Source of the DNA: Aurantimicrobium sp. INA4
GTDB lineage: Bacteria; Actinomycetota; Actinomycetes; Actinomycetales; Microbacteriaceae
Reading direction: 5' to 3'
NCBI RefSeq assembly: GCF_027924525.1
Contig: NZ_AP027040.1
Location: 186,001-250,000, forward strand
Length of the DNA stretch: 64,000 nucleotides
Shown here: piece by piece, positions 29,853 to 39,167 of the stretch
How the letters are laid out: every line of letters starts with the position of its first letter
Position numbering within the stretch: position 1 is the first letter of the stretch
Program-made: the position numbers and the translations under genes
Notes under the pieces: model-generated
What the model was told of the DNA's origin: nothing
Databases searched by the model: none
Seen by the model: the letters and a program-made list of their open reading frames with translations, nothing else

Positions 29853-31205
29853 GTGGTAAACACAGCTTTAGCGCGCCGTACCAGCCCTAAAAACCTACGA
29901 GTGCTCTTCGGCGTACTCATGGGACTGTTGGTTCTGACTTTCACGCTCGGGCAGGGTATTTCTGCTCACGCCGCAACCAGCGAACCTTGTGTTCCTGACG
30001 CGGCGACTGCGTGTTTTAACGGAACCATCAAGGGTGCTGGTGAAGGCGTCGAAATCACCGTGTCAGGTAACGACCAAAACGTCGTAGCTGTCACGGACAA
30101 GGACGGAAAGTGGAGCGCTGCAGTTACTGTTGCAGGCGTTTACACAATCACACTCGATGAGGCCACTCTTCCCGATGGCGTCACCCTGGAGGGTGCAGCA
30201 AGCCAAGAGCGTGACATCACGCTGGGATTCGCTAAGGGTGCGATCTTCAAAGTCTCCGGTGGAGACAATGGAGGCGCAGACAACGGCGGTGGCACTAACC
30301 CGGATGCAGCAGCAACCGGCTTTGACTGGGACCGCCTTGCACAGCAAGTCGTCTCCGGTTTGCGCCTGGGTCTGCTCCTCGCGTTAGCATCGATCGGTCT
30401 GTCCCTCATCTACGGAACCACTGGTCTCTCCAGCTTCTCTCACGCTGAACAGGTCACCTTGGGTGGTTTGCTGGGTTACACCTTCGCAAACGTTCTCGGC
30501 CTGAACATCTTCCTCACCGTCCTCATCGTGGTTGTGCTCACCGGTGCCACCGGTTACATCCAAGATGCGGTGATATGGAAGCCTCTGCGTAAGAAGGGCC
30601 TGAGCCTCACCCAGATGATCATTGTGACCATCGGTCTGGCACTGGCCCTGCAGTACACCTTCCAGATGTTCTACGGTGCATCCACCGTCCGCATCCTGAT
30701 GAAGAACCCCGACACCTTCACCATCGGCCCCGTCACCTTGACCTTCGAGTCACTGTGGGCCATGGGATTGTCCATCGTGGTCCTCATCCTGGTAGGTCTG
30801 TTCCTGCTCAAGACTCGTACCGGTCGTGCGACTCGCGCCGTATCTGACAACCCAGCACTTGCTGCAGCATCAGGTATCGACGTAGACCGCATCATCCGCC
30901 TCGTCTGGGTACTCGCTACCGCGCTCGCCGGTCTCTCCGGTGTCATGCTCGGTCTGGTACTCAACGGTATTAACTGGCAGACAGGTATGCAGCTTCTGCT
31001 CCTCATGTTCGCCGCAGTTACCCTGGGTGGTCTTGGTACCGCCTTCGGTGCCCTCGTTGGTTCGCTCATTATCGGTATGACCGTTGAGCTTGCCAACCTG
31101 GTCGTCCCTGGTGACTTCAAGTACGCAACAGCCCTTGTGCTTCTGATCATTGTCCTGCTGGTTCGTCCGCAGGGTATCTTCGGTCGCAAAGAGCGGATCG
31201 GTTAA
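29853..31205 (+). CDS. livH: Branched-chain amino acid ABC permease LivH with N-terminal extracytoplasmic domain
   Basis: The C-terminal ~290 residues are a LivH permease (about eight helices; SLIYGTTGLSSFSHAEQVTLGG, RAVSDNPALAAASGIDVDRII, ending RPQGIFGRKERIG). Before it stands a membrane-spanning or signal segment (VLFGVLMGLLVLTFTLG), then about 120 residues of a predicted beta-rich domain. That domain has a Cys pair (PCVPDAATACF), KDGKWSAAVTVAGVYTITL and a Gly/Asn linker. The start GTG at 29853 follows GGAGG, giving 450 residues against ~290 for ordinary LivH. An extracytoplasmic domain fused to the permease is unusual. Confidence 0.9.
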   Translation: MVNTALARRTSPKNLRVLFGVLMGLLVLTFTLGQGISAHAATSEPCVPDAATACFNGTIKGAGEGVEITVSGNDQNVVAVTDKDGKWSAAVTVAGVYTITLDEATLPDGVTLEGAASQERDITLGFAKGAIFKVSGGDNGGADNGGGTNPDAAATGFDWDRLAQQVVSGLRLGLLLALASIGLSLIYGTTGLSSFSHAEQVTLGGLLGYTFANVLGLNIFLTVLIVVVLTGATGYIQDAVIWKPLRKKGLSLTQMIIVTIGLALALQYTFQMFYGASTVRILMKNPDTFTIGPVTLTFESLWAMGLSIVVLILVGLFLLKTRTGRATRAVSDNPALAAASGIDVDRIIRLVWVLATALAGLSGVMLGLVLNGINWQTGMQLLLLMFAAVTLGGLGTAFGALVGSLIIGMTVELANLVVPGDFKYATALVLLIIVLLVRPQGIFGRKERIG

Positions 31206-31216
31206 GGAGGACAGTC

Positions 31217-32203
31217 ATGGATATGTGGATCAAAGTCTTCTATGACATGTCGGCGAACGCTATTCTGCCGACCACCGCAGCCTTTGCTATCGCAGCAATT
31301 GGTTTGAATGTGCACTTCGGTTTCACCGGACTGCTCAACATGGGGCAGGCAGGCTTCATGCTTGTTGGTGCCTACGCATTCTCCGTCACCACCATCATGG
31401 GCTGGCCTTTCTGGGCAGCCGTGCTGGCCACCCTCGCCGGTGGAACCCTCTTCGCGTTGCTTCTGGGTATACCAACCCTGAAACTGCGTGGTGACTATCT
31501 GGCTATCGTGACCATTGCCGCCGCGGAAATTGTCCGTATGGTCGGCCGTGCTTCGGTACTCAACGATGTCACCGGTGGTTCTAACGGTCTTGCTGGTGAG
31601 CGTTACCGCAACGACTTCTCCGCCCTCTCACCATTCCCCGACGGCCAGACCACCATCTTGTGGTTCACCTTCGACAACACTGGTGTGAACGGATGGTTCA
31701 TCCGCATCGTTGCCTGGTCACTTGTAGTGATTTTCGCCATCCTGGTCTGGCTGCTCATGCGCAGCCCCTGGGGTCGTGTGATCAAGGGCATCCGTGAAGA
31801 CGAAGACGCAGTTCGCAGCCTCGGCAAGAACGTCTTCGCCTTCAAGATGCAGTCCTTGATCATCGGTGGTGTGCTCGGTGCTATCGGAGGTATGTTCTAC
31901 GTCCTCCCCACCTCGGTGCAGCCAGATGCTCTCGGTCGTAACATGACCTTCCTCATCTGGACCGCGATGCTCCTCGGTGGTGCTGCCACCATCTGGGGTC
32001 CCGTCCTCGGTTCCATCCTGTTCTTCGCACTGCGTATCTTCATCCAGGGCACCGTGGACATCCTTGTCCCCGATGCCATCTTGAACACGCAGCAGACCGA
32101 ACAGTTCTCCTGGATCATGGTCGGTGTCGCACTGATGCTTCTGGTCATATTCAGACCGCAAGGAATTTTGGGTAACAAGAAGGAGCTGAACTTCAATGTC
32201 TAG
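31217..32203 (+). CDS. livM: Branched-chain amino acid ABC permease LivM
   Basis: A 328-residue permease with about eight to nine helices. GLNVHFGFTGLLNMGQAGFMLVG and RSPWGRVIKGIREDEDAVRSLGKN (the ATPase-coupling loop) identify LivM. It starts 11 bases after livH, with GGAGGA, and overlaps livG by 8 bases. Confidence 0.95.
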   Translation: MDMWIKVFYDMSANAILPTTAAFAIAAIGLNVHFGFTGLLNMGQAGFMLVGAYAFSVTTIMGWPFWAAVLATLAGGTLFALLLGIPTLKLRGDYLAIVTIAAAEIVRMVGRASVLNDVTGGSNGLAGERYRNDFSALSPFPDGQTTILWFTFDNTGVNGWFIRIVAWSLVVIFAILVWLLMRSPWGRVIKGIREDEDAVRSLGKNVFAFKMQSLIIGGVLGAIGGMFYVLPTSVQPDALGRNMTFLIWTAMLLGGAATIWGPVLGSILFFALRIFIQGTVDILVPDAILNTQQTEQFSWIMVGVALMLLVIFRPQGILGNKKELNFNV

Positions 32204-33149
32204 CACCACAAACAAGACCGCTGCTGAAGCTCGCGCTGAGCTCAAGAGCGTTGCCCACACTCCTGGCGCATCCAAGCCCGATGCCATCCTCACCGTCGAT
32301 AACGTCGTTCGTGAGTTCGGTGGTAACCGTGCTGTCGATGTAGACCACCTCGAAGTTCAGCGCGGTGTTATCACCGCACTGATCGGACCTAACGGTGCCG
32401 GAAAGACCACCTTCTTCAACCTCATCACCGGATTCGACCAGCCAACTTCTGCAAAGAAGATGTTTGGTGGACCCTCCGCTGACAAGGCTGCGAAGTGGAC
32501 CTTCAACGGAAAGTACCTCGGAAACACCGCTGCTGCTTCGGTAGCAAAGAGCGGTATGGTCCGTACCTTCCAGCTGACCAAGGCACTGTCCCGTCTGACC
32601 GTTCTCCAGAACGTTCTCTTGGGTGCTAAGGACCAGCGTGGAGAAAACTTCCTCGCAGCCTTTGTCAAGCCTCTCTGGGCAGCCCAGGAGAAGGAAAACA
32701 CCGAGAAGGCTCTCGCCCTTCTCGAGCGCTTCAAGCTGCTCGAGAAGAAAGACGACCTCGCCGGTAGCCTCTCTGGTGGTCAGAAGAAACTACTCGAAAT
32801 GGCCCGCGCTCTCATGAGCGACCCCGTCATGATCATGCTCGATGAGCCCATGGCTGGTGTGAACCCCGCACTGACACAGTCACTGCTGGGCCACATCCAG
32901 TCCCTGCGCGACGAGGGCATGACCGTGCTCTTCGTAGAGCACGACATGCACATGGTTCGCCACATTTCAGACTGGGTTGTCGTGATGGCAGAAGGTCGCG
33001 TCGTAGCGGAAGGTCCAGCGGACACCGTCATGAGTGACCAAGCTGTGATCGACGCCTACCTGGGAGCCCACCACGACACCGACCTCGGCGATGACGCATT
33101 GCTCGAAGACGGTGCCATGGATGCTCCAGCTGCAAAGGAGAAGAAGTAA
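32196..33149 (+). CDS. livG: Branched-chain amino acid ABC ATP-binding protein LivG
   Basis: A 317-residue ATPase subunit: Walker A GPNGAGKTT, signature LSGGQKKLLEMARAL, Walker B VMIMLDEPMAGV and the switch His in FVEHDMHMV. It has a ~35-residue N-terminal extension and an acidic C-terminal tail ending in KEKK, longer than the usual 250-260. It overlaps livF by 1 base. Confidence 0.95.
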   Translation: MSSTTNKTAAEARAELKSVAHTPGASKPDAILTVDNVVREFGGNRAVDVDHLEVQRGVITALIGPNGAGKTTFFNLITGFDQPTSAKKMFGGPSADKAAKWTFNGKYLGNTAAASVAKSGMVRTFQLTKALSRLTVLQNVLLGAKDQRGENFLAAFVKPLWAAQEKENTEKALALLERFKLLEKKDDLAGSLSGGQKKLLEMARALMSDPVMIMLDEPMAGVNPALTQSLLGHIQSLRDEGMTVLFVEHDMHMVRHISDWVVVMAEGRVVAEGPADTVMSDQAVIDAYLGAHHDTDLGDDALLEDGAMDAPAAKEKK

Positions 33150-33910
33150 TGGCAAATGACATCAAGCCTGGTGTTGAGCCAGTACTGCGCGCCGACAACC
33201 TTGTTGCCGGTTACCTCCCCGGTGTGAACATCCTCAACGGATGTTCCATCGAGGCCTACCCTGGTGAGCTCATTGGAATTATCGGCCCTAACGGTGCCGG
33301 TAAGTCCACCCTGCTCAAGGCACTCTTCGGTCTGGTCAAGATTCGTGAGGGCAATGTCGTCCTCAACGGTGAAGACATCACCGGTTTCAAGACCAACAAG
33401 CTGGTACAGATGGGTGTGGGCTTTGTGCCTCAGACCAACAACGTCTTCCCCAGCCTGACCATTGAAGAAAACCTTCAGATGGGTCTGTTCCTGCAGCCCA
33501 AGCGTTTGAACGAACGTCTCGAGGCCATCTTTGACATCTTCCCCGTGCTCCGAGACCGTCGTTCTCAGAGTGCAGGGTCGCTGTCCGGTGGTGAGCGTCA
33601 GTCCGTCGCAATGGCTCGCGCCCTGATGATGGACCCCAAGGTCCTTCTTCTGGACGAGCCATCGGCTGGTCTGTCTCCTGTTCGTCAGGATGAGACCTTC
33701 ATTCGTACACGTCGAATCAACAAAGCTGGCGTCTCGGTAATCATGGTGGAGCAGAACGCTCGTCGTTGTCTCCAGATTGCTGACCGTGGATATGTTCTCG
33801 ACCAGGGACGCGATGCCTACACCGGCACCGGTCGCGAGCTAGCCGATGACCCTAAGGTCATCGAGCTGTACCTCGGAACCCTGGCTAAGGATGTTGACGA
33901 GAAGAAGTAG
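33149..33910 (+). CDS. livF: Branched-chain amino acid ABC ATP-binding protein LivF
   Basis: A 253-residue ATPase subunit with Walker A GPNGAGKST, LSGGERQSVAMARAL and Walker B VLLLDEPSAGLSP. The switch position is VEQNARRC, as usual for LivF. It ends the livHMGF operon, just before a strong terminator. Confidence 0.95.
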   Translation: MANDIKPGVEPVLRADNLVAGYLPGVNILNGCSIEAYPGELIGIIGPNGAGKSTLLKALFGLVKIREGNVVLNGEDITGFKTNKLVQMGVGFVPQTNNVFPSLTIEENLQMGLFLQPKRLNERLEAIFDIFPVLRDRRSQSAGSLSGGERQSVAMARALMMDPKVLLLDEPSAGLSPVRQDETFIRTRRINKAGVSVIMVEQNARRCLQIADRGYVLDQGRDAYTGTGRELADDPKVIELYLGTLAKDVDEKK

Positions 33911-33924
33911 TCGATAGACACATA

Positions 33925-33957
33925 AAGAAAGCCCCCGCATAGCGGGGGCTTTCTTAT
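33925..33957 (+). terminator. Terminator after livF
   Basis: A GC-rich stem (GCCCCCGC at 33931-33938 with GCGGGGGC at 33942-33949), extended by AAGAAA/TTTCTT, then a T-rich run. It marks the end of the transport operon and the left edge of the accessory island. Confidence 0.93.
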
Positions 33958-34064
33958 TTACAAATACGCTGACATGTTTTTTTGGTGACTCTATGCTGAG
34001 AAGCGAGGACCATTCCTTAAAGACTTTGCTCATCTAAAACTATTTTTCGGGAGGGGCCGAACAA

Positions 34065-35273
34065 ATGCACGAAATAGTATGCCCACACTGCAACAAAGCA
34101 TTCAAGATTGATGAAGCAGGGTATGTAGACATTCTGAACCAGGTCCGTACACAAGAGTTTGAATCTGAACTACAACAGCGTCTTGCTTTGGCTGAAGAGC
34201 AAAAAGCAACAGAAATAGAGCTTGCTGAAGCTAAGGTTGCTGAAAAGCTCAAGGCCAAGGTAGCTGAGAAAGAAAACGAGATTCAGCGTCTTGTTGCAGA
34301 GCTAAGCAACATGGAGACGGTTAAAAAGCTTGCAGTTACAGAAGCGCTTTCTAAAGTCGAGAAAGAACGTGATGACTACAAGCACGCTGTCGAGCGTGCT
34401 GAGCTCGAAAAACAAATGGTGGAACAATCTCTCAACGACAAACATGAAACCCAATTAAAGGATTACAAAGAGCAGATTGAGAGGTTGAAAGATCTAAAGA
34501 CTCAGCTCTCCACCAAGATGTTGGGAGAAACTCTCGAGCAGCACTGTCTAAATGCGTTTGATGCTGTTCGTGCGATGGCCTTCCCCAATGCCTACTTCGC
34601 AAAGGATAATGACGCCAAGGATGGTAGCAAGGGAGACTTCATCTTCCGAGAGAACACTTCTGACGGTGTTGAGGTGATCTCAATCATGTTTGAGATGAAG
34701 AACGAAGCTGAAGAAACCTCTGCTAAAAAGAAGAATGAAGACTTCTTCAAAGAACTTGACAAGGACCGCCACCAAAAGGGTTGTGAGTACGCCGTCCTCG
34801 TTTCAGTACTCGAATCAGACAGTGAGCTCTACAACGCGGGAATTGTTGACGTGTCTCACAGATACCCCAAAATGTTTGTGGTTCGCCCTCAATTCTTTAT
34901 CCCCATGATTACTCTGCTGCGTAACGCAGCATTGAAATCAGTTGAGGTAAAGACAGAGCTTGCTCAAATGCGAGAGCAGAACATCGACATCACTAATTTT
35001 GAAGTCCACTTAGAAGCATTCAAAGATGGGTTCTCCAAGAACTACAGCACCTACACAGCAAAACATGCTCAAGCTATCGCCGATATTGATCGCTCCATAA
35101 AGGTGATGGAGAAGGTCAAAGATGAACTTATCTCTGCAGACCGTCAGCTGCGGCTTGCTAATGACAAGGCCCAAGATATTTCAATTAAGAAGTTGACAAG
35201 GGGTAATCCAACGATGGCGGCGAAATTTAAACAAGTTAGAGCAATATCTAACGAAGGTAATGAGCTCGAGTAA
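34065..35273 (+). CDS. DUF2130 family protein
   Basis: A 402-residue protein. It starts with a zinc-ribbon-like HEIVCPHCNKAFKID, then a long coiled coil (residues ~25-160, Glu/Lys/Gln rich), then the DUF2130 domain (about 165-330). Conserved parts there are FPNAYFAKDNDAKDGSKGDFIFRE, EMKNEAEETSAKKKNEDFFKELDKD and ECEYAVLVS-like segments. The domain's acidic/Lys residues (D, E-x-K) recall restriction-endonuclease-like folds, which is inference. ATG at 34065 follows GGGAGGGG. It overlaps the HNH gene by 1 base. Confidence 0.85.
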   Translation: MHEIVCPHCNKAFKIDEAGYVDILNQVRTQEFESELQQRLALAEEQKATEIELAEAKVAEKLKAKVAEKENEIQRLVAELSNMETVKKLAVTEALSKVEKERDDYKHAVERAELEKQMVEQSLNDKHETQLKDYKEQIERLKDLKTQLSTKMLGETLEQHCLNAFDAVRAMAFPNAYFAKDNDAKDGSKGDFIFRENTSDGVEVISIMFEMKNEAEETSAKKKNEDFFKELDKDRHQKGCEYAVLVSVLESDSELYNAGIVDVSHRYPKMFVVRPQFFIPMITLLRNAALKSVEVKTELAQMREQNIDITNFEVHLEAFKDGFSKNYSTYTAKHAQAIADIDRSIKVMEKVKDELISADRQLRLANDKAQDISIKKLTRGNPTMAAKFKQVRAISNEGNELE

Positions 35274-36217
35274 TGATCAACATAAATGATGTTGAGTACT
35301 GGTGGGTCACCCAAAACCAAACCTTTGAAGAAGAAGTTCGTGGGGGTTATATGTGGGCCCCGAAATTCCAAAAAGATGGGAAGAGCCTAACTGCGTACAC
35401 CAATGTGTCCTTGGTCAAACCTGGAGACATCATTTTCAGTTATGTCAACACTCGAATTGTTGCCGTAGGTACAGCTCTCTCCAGCGGATATACCTCAATG
35501 AAGCCACACACTGGTGATGCGGGAGAAGTCTGGGCAAATGAGGGTTGGCGCGTTGATGTTGATTACTCTTTAGTTCCAAGAGAATTCAAACCTAAAGATC
35601 GGCTTGATGAAATTGGGCCTTTATTGCCTGCAAAATATTCGCCTTTGATTGCGAAAACAGGGCATGGAGCGCAGGGAATGTATCTTTCTCTCATCTCTGA
35701 ACAACTGGGGGAATATCTGCTGCGTCAGATAGGAGTCAAGCCAGAGTCACTATTTTTTGTTGAGCCAGATCCTTTCGAAAAAGCCCTTGTTGAAGATGAG
35801 CAGGCGATCTGGGAAAACTCAGTGCTCAGTGAGACCGAGAAGCAGCGCCTTGTACTTTCACGTGTTGGCCAAGGACTGTTTAGAAAACGAGTCAAGCTTT
35901 TTGAAAACACGTGTCGAGTCACTGGAGTAAGTGATGACAATTACCTCATTGCTAGCCATATTAAGCCCTGGTCTGTTGCTGGGAGCGATGAGCGTCTAGA
36001 CGGGAATAACGGACTTCTGCTATCGCCACATATCGACCGGCTATTTGATCGAGGCTATATGACCTTTGCTAAGAACGGTGACGTTTTCCTCAGCAACGAA
36101 TTAAACCAAGACGTTGTTCAACGTTGGTCGCTGCAAGGAATTGAAAACGTTGGTGAATTCTCAGAAGCACAGGAGCATTTCCTTGAGCACCATCGAGATT
36201 ATGTGTTTAAGCAATAA
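35273..36217 (+). CDS. HNH endonuclease with N-terminal EVE/PUA-like domain
   Basis: A 314-residue protein. Residues ~1-150 look like an EVE/PUA-type reader domain (VEYWWVTQNQTFEEEVRGGYMW, PGDIIFSYVNTRIVAVGTA). Residues ~200-290 form an HNH nuclease (CRVTGVSDDNYLIASHIKPW, NGLLLSPHIDRLFDRGYMTF), with the His-His and Asn-His metal ligands in place. Known proteins of this layout cut DNA with modified bases (type IV restriction); that role is inferred. It is translationally coupled to DUF2130. Confidence 0.82.
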   Translation: MININDVEYWWVTQNQTFEEEVRGGYMWAPKFQKDGKSLTAYTNVSLVKPGDIIFSYVNTRIVAVGTALSSGYTSMKPHTGDAGEVWANEGWRVDVDYSLVPREFKPKDRLDEIGPLLPAKYSPLIAKTGHGAQGMYLSLISEQLGEYLLRQIGVKPESLFFVEPDPFEKALVEDEQAIWENSVLSETEKQRLVLSRVGQGLFRKRVKLFENTCRVTGVSDDNYLIASHIKPWSVAGSDERLDGNNGLLLSPHIDRLFDRGYMTFAKNGDVFLSNELNQDVVQRWSLQGIENVGEFSEAQEHFLEHHRDYVFKQ

Positions 36218-36255
36218 CAGCCATAAGAATACTTCGGGACAAACGTTACTGAATG

Positions 36256-38046
36256 TTAGAGCAGTTCGTAGTATTCACGAATTTTTTGAGCCATGAGTTT
36301 TCGTCTGTCAGCGAGGAACACCTTATAAGTAGAAGCATCGACTTCAGCGAAGTTTGCTGGGAGAGCATTGTCCTGAAGGTTTTTATCGAGATCGGCCTGG
36401 TCCACAATTTCGCCTAGGTTAAGTTTCCCGGTATTGATTTGTTGCTCTACCCGGGCCATATAAACATCAGGCGGCTGGTTACTGATCGAAATGTTGATGG
36501 AGGTTTCAGTAAGTGCAAAGTTTGCAACCTGGTTGTAGTCTTCACGATCACTAAATCCATTGTTCTGAAGGTAATCCTTCGGAACTACGTGGTGGATATC
36601 ACCCGAGTGCTGAAGCATCTCAGAGACCTTGATGCTCTTCGACAGGAAACCTCTCGTGCCCGTCGAAACCTGTGCAGCAAGGTATGTCTGGAAGTATGGG
36701 CTGATAGTGCTTGTGGTTTCAAGTGCTGCAGGAAGTGCAACTTCCCAGAAAGCATCAGAAAGGTCTGATTCCTCGAGTTGTTTCAAATACTCTGCCGGGC
36801 CAATCTGTCCGATACGTCGGATATCTTGTTCCCAGGTGCTTTCAAAACTTCCTGAGTTACGGCCCGTGAGCATAGACAAGACAAACCATCTCTTGATGAT
36901 GCGTTTTCTCTCACCTTCGCTGACTTCTTTATCTTCACGAAGTCGGAGATACAAGGCATAGGCAAAGTTCAAAGCGTTCTGCGAATTGATCAATTTTGGA
37001 GAGATGAATCCTGCAGATTTGATTGTCATTAGGAAGTTTTCAAAGTTGTACTTCGACACAATCTTCTCAAGTGCAGATTCGAGAGTGTCAAAAGCCAGTG
37101 GGATTCTTGCCTCATCAACTTTCCGGGTTTCTGGGTCGCGGCCAGAAAGCTCACTCACAATAGAAGCAGCCTTACCTCGGCTAAACCCTACGAGACCAGC
37201 AACACGAATGATGTCACCGTAACTAGGGTCATACAAATCCTCAGCATCATCTTTCAACCACGCGATTTGTCTGAGGTATGGGGTTGCTTCGAATTCTTTA
37301 TCGTTCTCTGCAATGTCTTTATATATGTGAGGAGCCACAGCCAAGTTGCAGAAGTAATCGATGAGCTTCCGGAGATTACGACCGCGCTCGCCGTAGGTGG
37401 CAATCTTGCTCATAGCAAAATCAGCACTGGAAAGCGGAACGCCCTTTGAGTTAATGCGAATAAAGATTTCAGAGACTGTTTCAACATCGAGATCATCGCT
37501 GAGCGCGATAATTCCAATTTGAGCATTCTTGATCTCAGCAAGCTTGCCAATGTTGCCAGCAGCAACATTGGCATCGATATCTGGGTTGGCCTGTAAATAT
37601 TCGTTGACGTAACCAAAAGTTGACGCATGTTTGAAGATTTCGCTGATGTCATGAATCCACTGCGAACTCTTCTTAATTGCAGGTGTTAGAGTCGCAAACT
37701 CTTCGGTAACTGGATTGAATGCAATGGTGATTCGAACCTGCTGGTATCGCTTGTTAATGACGAGGAGACCTGCCACCGCAGCACGAAGTGCAGTAATTCG
37801 TTGTTGTCCATCAATAAGGATTTGCTGAAAGCCGGCAACGTGGCCACCTCTGAGGTGTGCACCAATAGATTGCCACGTGATCAAATATCCAACGGGGTAG
37901 CCGTTGTAAAGGGAATCCATGAGGTCACGGACTTTAACGCTGTCCCATACAAAGGGGCGTTGCAGCTCGGGGATAGCAATCTGGTCACTTTCCACCTGAG
38001 CAAGCAGATTGCTCACTGGACTTTGGTTGACGCTGTATTTGGCCAA
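36256..38046 (-). CDS. GmrSD-like DUF262/DUF1524 protein
   Basis: A 596-residue protein. The N-terminal DUF262 domain has IAIPELQRPFVWDSVKVRDLM and the nucleotide-binding ILIDGQQRITALRA. The C-terminal DUF1524 domain has the HNH-type HHVVPKDYLQNNGF and FALTETSINISISNQPP. GmrSD-type enzymes are NTP-dependent type IV nucleases against glucosylated or otherwise modified phage DNA. The start is TTG at 38046 (AKYSVNQSPVSNL), placed five bases after AGGGGGA; the frame is open further upstream but without a site. It converges with the HNH gene. Confidence 0.85.
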   Translation of the reverse strand: MAKYSVNQSPVSNLLAQVESDQIAIPELQRPFVWDSVKVRDLMDSLYNGYPVGYLITWQSIGAHLRGGHVAGFQQILIDGQQRITALRAAVAGLLVINKRYQQVRITIAFNPVTEEFATLTPAIKKSSQWIHDISEIFKHASTFGYVNEYLQANPDIDANVAAGNIGKLAEIKNAQIGIIALSDDLDVETVSEIFIRINSKGVPLSSADFAMSKIATYGERGRNLRKLIDYFCNLAVAPHIYKDIAENDKEFEATPYLRQIAWLKDDAEDLYDPSYGDIIRVAGLVGFSRGKAASIVSELSGRDPETRKVDEARIPLAFDTLESALEKIVSKYNFENFLMTIKSAGFISPKLINSQNALNFAYALYLRLREDKEVSEGERKRIIKRWFVLSMLTGRNSGSFESTWEQDIRRIGQIGPAEYLKQLEESDLSDAFWEVALPAALETTSTISPYFQTYLAAQVSTGTRGFLSKSIKVSEMLQHSGDIHHVVPKDYLQNNGFSDREDYNQVANFALTETSINISISNQPPDVYMARVEQQINTGKLNLGEIVDQADLDKNLQDNALPANFAEVDASTYKVFLADRRKLMAQKIREYYELL

Positions 38047-38300
38047 GAGAATCCCCCTGAAATTGTGAAACTTTATGTCCAACATAGTCGATGGCATGAG
38101 TGTGACATCGGTTTCTACATTGATTTCTTGGCGGCAGTTCGCGCCTGAATTCAATACAAATAACACCATTTTCTGCAAGCGCTCTTTGCATCAATCGCGA
38201 AATTTACCACTTAGGAGAGAAGCAGGGTAGATGGCTTAGCCGTAATAGCGGAGAATGGCCTGTATCGAATTGTGGGCTTAAGTCAATCAACTCGGTTGCA

Positions 38301-38810
38301 TTAATCCAATATGCAACTGTAATTCGATGTGAAAAGTACTTCCGATTTTTCATTACGACTGTCACCAAGAGTAGAAATCATGCTGAGAATAGACGGTGTT
38401 ACCTTGAATACAGCGTTTTGCCCAAAACATCGGGCCAATTTATGAATTTCAATTTGGATTTTGTGAGCGCTCAAGTTAGTTGCAAGAACTGCGAATGAAT
38501 GCTCAGACCAGCTTCTGTCGGGAGAGCTGCAGAAGGCTTCAAGAAAGTCGATGCCTTTGTTAGCAAGTGCAGCGTGAAGCGATTGTTGACGTTGGAGGTT
38601 ATCTTCTGGACTGAGTAGCTTGCTAAAGGGATTATCAGCAGTGATCACCCAGAGTTCTTGGATATGTGCACCGAAGAAATCAAGAAAGTTAGCAGAATCC
38701 GTTTCCGCGATAGTGCCCTTAATGACCACAGATTGAAAGTTATCTAGCTGAATGCTTATGGTGGTTTCAGAGTATGCAATAACAAGTTCGGAGGGAATTG
38801 ATGCATTCAT
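38301..38810 (-). CDS. DUF3293 protein
   Basis: A 169-residue soluble protein with the DUF3293 layout: ELWVITADNPFSKLLSPEDN in the first half, WSEHSFAVLATNLSAHKIQIE, and ARCFGQNAVFKV near the end. Function is unknown for the family. An inverted repeat lies directly upstream of its start codon. Confidence 0.75.
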   Translation of the reverse strand: MNASIPSELVIAYSETTISIQLDNFQSVVIKGTIAETDSANFLDFFGAHIQELWVITADNPFSKLLSPEDNLQRQQSLHAALANKGIDFLEAFCSSPDRSWSEHSFAVLATNLSAHKIQIEIHKLARCFGQNAVFKVTPSILSMISTLGDSRNEKSEVLFTSNYSCILD

Positions 38811-38831
38811 GATTTATACACTCTATAAATC
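38811..38831. promoter_or_regulatory. Inverted repeat at the DUF3293 start
   Basis: GATTTATA, a 5-base CACTC spacer, then TATAAATC form a perfect 8-bp inverted repeat touching the start codon of the DUF3293 gene. It could be an operator overlapping the -10 region. Confidence 0.4.
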
Positions 38832-39167
38832 AAAATCATGGCAGGGAATAGGCCTGATAAGTAGTAGTTGCGCCACCTTTATACCTGTGCTTTCTAGGAA
38901 CTTTGCGAGGAAATCTATTGGTAGTTAACAGATGATGTCCTTGATTGTTGTCCCCTCCCCTCAGCGCTTGACTGCTGATTTGCCTGGGTCTACTACCGTT
39001 TCTCCTTATTGCTTATTCAAGAGTATTCATGAATAAATACAGAGGTTAGAGAATCAACAAAATCTGAAGCTGTCTGATTCATAAAGAGATAAGAATACTC
39101 ATGTTGGTTCAATACGAATCCCCATTTTTCAGGCATACTCAAATCAAGCTATTTTTTGGGGGAATTG
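38832..39167. other. AT-rich intergenic region before the PLD-helicase gene
   Basis: A 336-base gap without a credible gene, presumably with divergent promoters. TATTCATGAATA at 39024-39035 is a 12-bp palindrome. GAGTATTC at 39021-39028 recurs as its reverse complement GAATACTC at 39093-39100. These could be binding sites of one regulator; no regulator gene is visible nearby. Confidence 0.4.

Noticed and set aside
33960..34064. Integration site at the left island edge
   Set aside because: No tRNA, direct repeat or integrase seen here or near 56.9-57.0 kb.
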